Position numbers and translations under genes: made by a program
Shown here: positions 33,901-42,900 of the stretch, piece by piece
Layout: every line of letters begins with the position of its first letter
How positions within the stretch are numbered: position 1 is the first letter of the stretch
Notes under the pieces: model-generated
The model's database searches: none
The model's input: the letters and a program-made list of their open reading frames with translations, nothing else
What the model was told of the DNA's origin: nothing
Origin: Girardinichthys multiradiatus
Taxonomy: Eukaryota > Chordata > Actinopteri > Cyprinodontiformes > Goodeidae
Reading direction: 5' to 3'
DNA length: 64,000 nucleotides
NCBI RefSeq assembly: GCF_021462225.1
Contig: NC_061802.1
Location: 4,235,859-4,299,858, forward strand

Positions 33901-34859
33901 CCTTTCAAAAAGCCCACATTTCTGTATCTTAAATTGTTGTGTTTTCATGTATATCATAAATGTAAGCAAATAATCCTCATAATTACCAGAAACAAAGGCT
34001 TGAAAACATCAGTTTGTGTGCAGTTTAATCTATATAATATGTTTCATTCAGTGAGCTAAGTTACTGAAATAAATAAACTTTTCAACAATATTCTTATTTA
34101 CTAAATGGTGTGTTTATAAAGGAAGGATGAAGAGGCAGCAGTTGTTGGATTTTCCTGGTATTCATTGTTGAGCCTCTTGCATTGTGAGAGGACTTTACTT
34201 ATTGCTCTTCAGTTAATAAATCACTATTTTACAACAAATGCTATCACAAGACACTTTACAAGACAAACAGACCCAAACCAAATCCAGCTGGACATTCAGT
34301 TTGATTCAGATTTAGTTTTAATCAGATTTATATGCACTTACACAGTCAAACTGAATCATAATAATGAATCAGTACAGTCAGATTCAATTGATTATTAAAT
34401 GTCAGGTTTTTAATGGGTTGATTACTGTTCTATTAGTGACTATTTGACCTGTTTAATCTCACAATCTCTTTCAGATTGTTTAAATAAATGCCAGCCTGCC
34501 TCCTGCTGACGTTTTACATTATCTCCATGTCACTCTTTAGATTCCTTCTCGTTCGAGGACCCAGGAGAGACCTTCTTGACTCACTTCCAGGAAACAGCAG
34601 AGTTCATTAGTTCAGTTTTTACTCCTCTCTCAAATGCCCAGAGGGCTTAATCACCACAAACCCTTTTGCCTCGTTCTGTGTTTGAACCAAAAAATGCAAC
34701 ATGGTATGTTTTTGTTGTCGCTCTGTTCATGAAGAAGCTCTTCAGATCACCGCTGATGTTTCATGAAAACAGCTTGTGATTCCAGATTATCTATAAGAAA
34801 ACCCAAACAGAGTACCTCACTGTGTTGCTGTTGCTCTATAGTATTACTGTGTCACTTAT
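33901..34859. other. Non-coding intergenic sequence
   Basis: No supported feature. Confidence 0.4.
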
Positions 34860-35189
34860 TCATTCCCAGCTGACTGATTACATCAAAGATGTACTATTCC
34901 CTTTTAGTCCAATCTTAGCAAAGCTCCTTCTTCCTCATGGTTGCTATGTCCCACACATACCTTGTGGTTAACTATAGATTGGACTTCTTTAGGCTTTCTT
35001 TCAGCAAAATCTTTCTTTTTGCCCGTCTTCCATAAAGCCCATATTTGCAGAGTCCATGACTAGTAGTTGTCCTGGCAACAGATTACTCCATCTGAGCTGT
35101 GGATCTTTGCTGCTGCTGCTGCTGCTGAGTTACCATAGACCTTTGGTTCATGCTCTCCTTACAGTCGTACTCTTTCCGTTTTCAGATGA

Positions 35190-36155
35190 TTGAACATCTA
35201 TCTGTCCTTCACCTGTAATTTTCTCATCCAAGATCGGATCACAGGGGCAGCAGGGTCCAGGGCGGAAACTCAAGCCTTCCAGCTCATTCTGGGGCATCCC
35301 AAGCCGTACCCAGGCCAGACGGGATAGATAGTCCCTGCAGCATTTACTGGGCCTTCCCTGGGGTCTCCACCCAGTGGGATGTGTCCGAAAGGCATCCTGA
35401 TCAGCTGTGTAAACCACCTCAACTGAACTGTCTTTACTGAGACAGTTCAGTTGAGGTGGTTTACACTTGACAGCGGGAACTGTCAAGTGTTGGGAGAAGG
35501 CATCAATCTTTTGGGCCACGTTAATGACCCTCTGGAGCGCTTTCCTCTGAGCCACTGTACAGCTGGTGCATCATATACAGATGCAGTAGGTCATTATGCT
35601 CTGAATAGAGCACAGGTAAAAGGACACCAGCAGTCTCTGTGTGATGTTATTTTTTTTGCTCCAGCTCAGGTCCTCCTCGATGTAGATTCCCAAGAAGCAA
35701 AAGTCAGCCACTATTTCCAAACAGTCTCCGCCACTGATCAGTGGTGAAAAGTCCTCTTTTTCCACTATTATCTCCTTGTTCTTGGAGATATTGAGCTGCA
35801 AGTTGTTCTCTGTGCAGACGCTGTTGGCGTCTCCACCTCGTCCCTACAGGCAGACTCATCTCCCCAGATTGTTGTGTTATCTGCAAACTTGACAATGCTG
35901 CTGTTGTGGTGGGCGGGGTGCAGGCGTAGGTGTAGAGGGTGTAGAGCAGGGGCTCAACACACAACCGTGTGGAGAGCCAGTGTTGAGAGCTGAATCTATG
36001 TTGACCCAGTCTGATCCTCTGGCTGCGACCCGACATGAAGCTCTGGATCCACATGCAGGAGTGTGGTAGTCCAGTGTCCCTCGGTTTGTCCAGTAAACTC
36101 CTCCTGTGAGGCAGAAACTGACCCCCAACCCAGAGGGAGCAGTCCACCTTTTTCC
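35190..36155 (-). mobile_element. Composite LINE reverse-transcriptase fragments
   Basis: Minus-strand frames contain SGRSQRIRLGQHRFSSQ (RT thumb-side motif), MQLNISKNKEIIV, DFCFLGIYIEEDLSWS, NNITQRLLVSFY and AQRKALQRVINVAQKI. This is the usual order for a fish LINE reverse transcriptase after the catalytic box. At 35190-35400 a second, different LINE end follows (GRPSKCCRDYLSRLAW). The two are joined at a tight palindrome (35407-35490). Frameshifts separate the pieces; nothing is functional. Confidence 0.68.
35407..35490. repeat. Two overlapping perfect palindromes at a LINE-LINE junction
   Basis: Arms 35407-35433 and 35440-35466 are perfect reverse complements (27 bp) around the loop TTACTG. 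Arms 35463-35473 and 35480-35490 form a second perfect 11-bp stem around CGGGAA, sharing four bases with the first. Checked base by base in the sequence. Confidence 0.95.
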
Positions 36156-36420
36156 GCTCAGGAACTAAGGCCTCGGACTTAGAGGATTGAACAGAGCTCT
36201 ATGAGATGTTCAAAGCTTTGGATATCTTTTTTCTTAACCTTACTCTGCCTTAAAGTTCTCATGGCTTTCTCCCTGACCTGTCTGTTGGGTTCCTTTGTCT
36301 CCATGTTGCATTTTGTTCTCTAATGTTCCCTAACAAACCTCTGAGGTTTGCAGAACGGCTGCATTTGCACTGAGATTAAACTGCACCAAGATAGACTCTG
36401 TTTACTAACCAGCAGACGTC

Positions 36421-38855
36421 CGAAGGCAGTTGGTTGCACTGGATTTTATTTTGGGTTATCAAAGAGGTAAAGGGAGCTAAAAAATAATGCAAACTGCCTT
36501 TCAGATTTATTATTTATATAAAGAATTTTGAAAGCTGTAAATTAATTTCCTTCTACTTCATAATTATGCACTACTTGGTTTTAGTTTATTACTTTAAAAC
36601 CTAATAAAACACATGATGTTTAAGGCTGTTTTGTCACAAAAGTGGAAACGTTCAGCGGGCACAAATAACAATATGCACTTTATTAATTTAACAATGAGAT
36701 TTAAATAAAACATCTGTATTTGTTGTTTTGGGAACACTAGGGGATTCTTCAGATCAGGGTACAGACAAGTTTATAGCCAGGAACATATTTTCACAATTAC
36801 CTTTATGGGATAATGTAAGATGTTATTCGAGGCCGATTAGTCATACAGCATGACACCAATATAGCTTGAGCCCACAGATGGAGATAATGCACTTAGAAAA
36901 GCTTACCTTTAACCATTAAAGAGCGCTATAAACTACCCATCGAGGGTTCGTACATCCCATGATTCACAGTGAGCAGAACAATATTCTTGTCGGTTTGGAG
37001 TTTCCCAGCCCTGGCATCACTCTGCTGTTTACAGTCTGCCAGCTCCTTTTGGTCTGCAGCTGACAGGAGGAGCAGCAACTCATCTCTTCAAGAGGTGTTT
37101 TGTTTTGTCTTTTAAGGTCCGCTGCAGACAGAGACCCCTCTCTGCTGCTCTTCAGTGTAAACACAGGTCCGGCTGTAATAAATGCGTAATGGCAGCAGAA
37201 TCAGAACGCGTTGGGAGCACTGACGTCCCATAAGTTCCCCTCAGCTCCCTGTTGTTCCTGACAACCGTTTTCAGAACCAAACAGCTTTTTCATGTGGGAC
37301 ATATCAGCCACAACAAGAAGGAATTCTGGTCGGGATATCTGGCAGTCTGTGCACCCTGAAGAAAAAAAGGTTTATGTCATTTAAACTTCCAGGATGACTT
37401 AAAAAGAACTGGACAGAAAATATAAGGAAACATCCCTGGATGTACGACTGACAGTGGCTTTCTCTGACAAGATTCCTGATAAAGTTTCACCATGTATAAA
37501 ATCCAAAGACATGTTCTGTTGTAAGAGAGATTCCCCAGTTCTAGATACTGGCAAAACATCCAAAGAAGAACTAAAGCTGAAAGCTCAGGAGTAGTTTGTT
37601 TGCCAAAAATCTAGATTAATCTTTCAGAATGCAGTCATGCATTTGGATTCAGATCTTTATTGTACTTATACAGACAAAAAAATGTTGTACTTATACAAAT
37701 TATTGTATTTATACAAATGGAAAATAAGAAGAGGGATTGCTGCAAAGTCAACGCCAGTGACTGTCCACTGTCTCTACATGCTCATCCAGGAGGAGTGAAT
37801 GCTGCAAGTCACTGACTGGATGCAATCTGCTGGGTTTCCTTAGATAGAAAAACTTTTAAACCAATTTAAATAATAAACTGAATCTGAATCAATTGGGATG
37901 TATGTACCCGACTTTAAATCTGTATGATTCGATTAAATTTACTTTGTAACATGATTTAAGACGATGTGTGTTGTGAATTGATGCCATATTCAGCAAAAAA
38001 AATTAAATCTAAGGTTTTTCTGCATAAAAGAGAAATGTGCTTGGGTTTACCATATCAGAGTAAATGTAACTCTGAAGCATTTGGTGAAAGAATGGAGGAC
38101 TAAAAGTGTTTCAGTGTGGACAACCACCAGTAACATATGAATAGTCATGTATGTGCCGTAAACACACCTCCTTTGGATCTCATGAATGCGTTTTCCATCC
38201 TATTTAGCAAACTTGATAAAAGACTGAGGTTATGCAGTCATTTTCTGGCCATAGCAAATACTCAAAGCACTTTACATTGGATCCACATTTGCCAACTGCA
38301 GTCACAAAAATATATAAGAACAGATCAATAAGCAATTTGACAACTTCTCCACCTGTTGATCCACAACGATCCCTCTGTTCTTCCTTGTGGGATTGTTGTT
38401 CATTTCATCTGCAGAGTTTCTCAGATTCTGCAAGATTCTTGGGTCTGGTGTGCACAGCTCTTTTGATATGCAGTAGTTTGTGATGATTTTGATTAAAACT
38501 ATGGCACCTCTCATAAGATGTAGAAACTTACACATGCTCTGACTTTTAGATAATTTGAAAAAAGATTACCAGTAGCCTTTTAAATGTCCAAAATAAGTTT
38601 TCCTCTGTCAGTAAACGCCATTGGAGGGACAATTTATGTCTTGCTTTCATCATAAAAAGGAAATATTGAGTGACGGAAAGTCTTCTGGAGCCCATTGCCT
38701 CTATCTTCACTCATCTGTTCGAACTGGACCCTCTGTGACTGTGGCAAATACCCCACGTCTGTGATGACGCATGTGACGGCAGGAAATTGGAGAGAAAGAC
38801 TGAAGACAAACATTTTTTCTGCCTGTCTCCATCCCATACATCAGACCCGTCAGGC
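36421..38855. other. Non-coding sequence upstream of the EP4-like receptor
   Basis: AT-rich with no exon recognised. The proximal promoter of the receptor gene should lie at the right end, but no TATA box or other element is clear enough to call. Confidence 0.4.
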
Positions 38856-38887
38856 TGTTGGTTGGTTGGTTGGTTGGTTGGTTGGTT
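38856..38887. repeat. (GTTG)n microsatellite
   Basis: Eight near-perfect units of a four-base GTTG repeat about 225 bp upstream of the receptor start codon, possibly in its 5' untranslated region or promoter. Confidence 0.95.
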
Positions 38888-39110
38888 CAGCAGCCTACAT
38901 CCGGGACCACCCCCCGTGTCAGCCCACTGCGGTGCGCCATGATATAAGCGGTTGACTTGCGGATTGCTGGAAAGCAGAAGAGTTCGGATCACCATAGAAC
39001 ATTCCTCTAGTTGACTCCCCGTCATCCCTTGCAGGGAAACGGAAATGTGCTCCCAGATCCCGGGAAGACCAATGCAAATATCACACGGCAGCATCTGGCT
39101 GACTCTGACA

Positions 39111-39914
39111 ATGGAGACTCCGAACTTTACGCACGGATCTGCGCCCATTAATGAGTCGCTGCGCCAGCGTTCAAACAACTCAGCTGAAATCGCTTTGCCG
39201 ATCTTTATGTTTGCTGGCGGGGCCATTGGGAATCTGATCGCCATACTTGTGCTTTCAGTGTCCCGACAGGAGAAAAAGTCCTCCGCCTTCTTCTCGCTGG
39301 TGCGCGGTCTGGCGGTGACTGACCTTCTGGGCACCTGTTTGGCCAGCCCGCTCACCATAGCCAACTACATAGACCAGCATGTACTGCGGGACCGGCGCGT
39401 CTGCGAGTTCGACTCGTTTCTGCTGTTGTTTTTCGGTTTGACCGGACTGAGCATCATTTGCACCATGGCAGCAGAGCGGTACCTGGCCATCTGCTGCCCC
39501 TACAGATACCAGAGGTGGGCAGTGGACCGACGCTTCGCGCAGAAGTTCCTGTTCTTTATTTACATCAGTCACATTTTATTCTGCTGCCTGCCCATGATGG
39601 GCATGTCCAGGAGCGAGCTGCAGCCACACGGCACCTGGTGCTTTATCGACTGGAAGACCCCCGAGCCGGTGGCCGCCGCCTATTCCGTCCTGTATGGGGC
39701 CGTGAGCCTGCTGCTGATTCTCGGAACCATCGTGCTGAACCTGGCGGTGTGCGGAGCGCTGCTGCTGATGCGCCGCAGAAACGTGCAGCGGGCCTTCACC
39801 AGAACCAGCGTCAGGCAGAGGTGGAGGGAGCTGTCCTCGGCCGCAGAGACGCAGATGATGACGGTTCTGGTGATGACCTCCGCGGTGGTTCTGGCCTGTT
39901 CGGCTCCGTTAGTG
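39111..39914 (+). CDS. ptger4: ptger4 exon 1 (TM1 to TM6)
   Basis: GC-rich relative to its surroundings. It encodes the N-terminus through TM6 (MMTVLVMTSAVVLACSAPLV). Loop 3 (about 30 residues, RRRNVQRAF to SSAAETQ) is far shorter than in human EP4. Reading on past the donor gives only a few codons before a stop, which supports the splice site. Confidence 0.9.
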
Positions 39915-42900
39915 GTAATTATAACTAACAGTTAACTGTAGGTTGTAACTGATATAACACGCATTAAGTCGTTGATTTAAGTAGAGAGAATGAGCTGGAT
40001 TTTTGAAACTTACTTTGCATCCTGAAAATGTAAATCCAGAAACATATTTGGATTCATTGCACACTAACTAAAATATTTCAGGTCTTTTATTGTCTTAATA
40101 CGGATGATTTTGGCATACAGCTCATGAAAACCCAAAATTTCTATCTCACAAAATTAGCATATTTCATCCGACCAATAAAAGAAAAGTGTTTTTAATACAA
40201 AAAACGTCAACGTTCAAATAATCATGTACAGTTATGCACTCAATACTTGGTCGGGAATCCTTTGGCAGAAATGACTGCTTCAATGCGGCGTGGCATGGAG
40301 GCAATCAGCCTGTGGCACTGCTGAGGTCTTATGGAGGCCCAGGATGCTTCGATAGCGGCCTTTAGCTCATCCAGAGTGTTGGGTCTTGAGTCTCTCAACG
40401 TTCTCTTCACAATAGCCCACAGATTCTCTATGGGGTTCAGGTCAGGAGAGTTGGCAGGCCAATTGAGCACAGTGATACCATGGTCAGTAAACCATTTACC
40501 AGTGGTTTTGGCACTGTGAGCAGGTGCCAGGTCGTGCTGAAAAATGAAATCTTCATCTCCATAAAGCTTTTCAGCAGATGGAAGCATGAAGTGCTCCAAA
40601 ATCTCCTGATAGCTAGCTGCATTGACCCTGCCCTTGATAAAACACAGTGGACCAACACCAGCAGCTGACACGGCACCTCAGACCATCACTGACTGTGGGT
40701 ACTTGACACTGGACTTCTGGCATTTTGGTATTTCCTTCTCCCCAGTCTTTCTCCAGACTCTGGCACCTTGATTTCTGAATGACATGCAGAATTTGCTTTC
40801 ATCCAAAAAAAGTACTTTGGACCACTGAGCAACAGTCCAGTGCTGCTTCTCTGTAGCCCAGGTCAGGCGCTTCTGCCGCTGTTTCTGGTTCAAAAGTGGC
40901 TTGACCTGGGGAATGCGGCACCTGTAGCCCATTTCCTGCACACGCCTGTGCACGGTGGCTCTGGATGTTTCTACTCCAGACTCAGTCCACTGCTTCCGCA
41001 GGTCCCCCAAGGTCTGGAATCGGCCCTTCTCCACAATCTTCCTCAGGGTCCGGTCACCTCTTCTCGTTGTGCAGCGTTTTCTGCCACACTTTTTCCTTCC
41101 CACAGACTTCCCACTGAGGTGCCTTGATACAGCACTCTGGGAACAGCCTATTCGTTCAGAAATTTCTTTCTGTGTCTTACCCTCTTGCTTGAGGGTGTCA
41201 ATAGTGGCCTTCTGGACAGCAGTCAGGTCGGCAGTCTTACCCATGATTGGGGTTTTGAGTGATGAACCAGGCTGGGAGTTTTAAAGGCCTCAGGAATCTT
41301 TTGCAGGTGTTTAGAGTTAACTCGTTGATTCAGATGATTAGGTTCATAGCTCGTTTAGAGACCCTTTTAATAATATGCTAATTTTGTGAGATAGGAATTT
41401 TGGGTTTTCATGAGCTGTATGCCAAAATCATCCGTATTAAGACAATAAAAGACCTGAAATATTTCAGTTAGTGTGCAATGAATCTAAAATATATGAATGT
41501 TAAATTTTCATCATGACATTATGGAAAATAATGAACTTTATCACAATAGGCTAATATTTTGAGAAGGACCTGTACATTGCTTTGCAATCACATTACAGCC
41601 AAACACCTGAGTATTTTATTGGGCTTTATGTCATAGATACATAAAATAATTCACTAAAATAAATCTGAAAAATTTTGGATTCAACCCCCCCTGTCAATAC
41701 TTTGCAGAACCAGTTTCCCTGCAATCACAGCTGCTGGTCTTTTGGGCTTTTCTGTGGTTCTTCTGTCAGATTGGATGGTGAGTGTCTGTAAACAACAGTT
41801 TTCAGGTCTTGACACAGATTCTCAGCTGGATTTAGACCTGGACGTTGACTGGGCCATCACACATGAATATGCTTAGCTCGAACCCTGGCAGAATGTTTGT
41901 ACTCTGCCCCACTGTCGAGGGCCCACAGCCTGATACTGCCACCACAATGTTTCACCATGGGGATGGTGTTTTGGGGCAATGTGCACAAATAGTGTTTCAC
42001 AAGCAGCTTCAAACATTTAATTCTGGCCTCATCTGGCAAAAGATTCTCCCTACTGAGCAGTGGGGCTCTGCGGCTCCCCTTCAGAGTTACTACGGGCCTT
42101 TTGGTTGCTTCTCTGATTAATGCTGCCTGACCTGACCTGTTAGTTTGAGTAAATGTTCATGTGTTGGTAGGTCTGCAGTTGGACCTTTCTCTTTCCATTT
42201 TCAGATGATGGATTGAGCAGCGCTCTGTGAGATGTTCAAAGCTTGTTTTATAACCTAATCCTGCTTTAAACTTCTCAACAACGTCTCCCTGACCAGTCTG
42301 CTGTGGTTCTTGGTTTTCTTGGTGTTGTTTGTTTTCTAATGTTCTCTAACAAACCCCTGAGGCCTTCACAGAACATCTGGCTTTCTACTGAGATTAAATT
42401 ACACACATTACAGCTCTAATCAAGAGACATCTGATGACAATTGTTTGCACAGGATCTTATTGAGGAGTATCATATTAAAAGGGATTAAACATTGAAAATG
42501 TTCACAAGCTGTGAAAAGGTTTGAGACTGAATGTTGGACCGGTACCGTTTGGTTGTGAACTTTGGTAGTACGGTCCAAAAGTCCTTCTTCATCTCGGTTT
42601 ACTTCCAAGGCGCTACATTACATTGACATTTTCAGACTTTCTAAAAGTCTTTCATTTATCAGCTTTTTCCACTAATTTTCAGTTCAGTTTCTGACAGCTT
42701 TTGTTTGCTTTTTTTGCGCCACTTACTTTGATGTGTTGCCATTCAGACATAAAATGCTTTTAAACTCAAGGGATGAAACATTGACACAGGATTTAGTAAA
42801 AAACCAGCTCTAAATTGGATCTTTGGAAACTTCACCAGCAGTATGTCCCAAACACAGATATAAAGCAGTATTTTAGCCTCAAGAAGGTGATTCCTAAAAC

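Larger units (their letters stand above)
34860..36420. mobile_element. Tc1-like fossil interrupted by LINE fragments
   Basis: The outer parts 34860-35187 and 36156-36420 read as one minus-strand Tc1-like fossil. TTTCCGTTTTCAGATGATTG just before the break and TTGAACAGAGCTCTATGAGA after it continue the wording seen uninterrupted at about 42190-42235. Between them lie LINE fragments (35190-36155). A GCT trinucleotide run is at 35109-35127. The continuity across the gap shows that the LINE material arrived later. Confidence 0.6.

Noticed and set aside
38711..39364. A 217-residue minus-strand frame opposite ptger4
   Set aside because: It overlaps the receptor exon on the other strand and the GTTG microsatellite, has no recognisable domain and no splice context.
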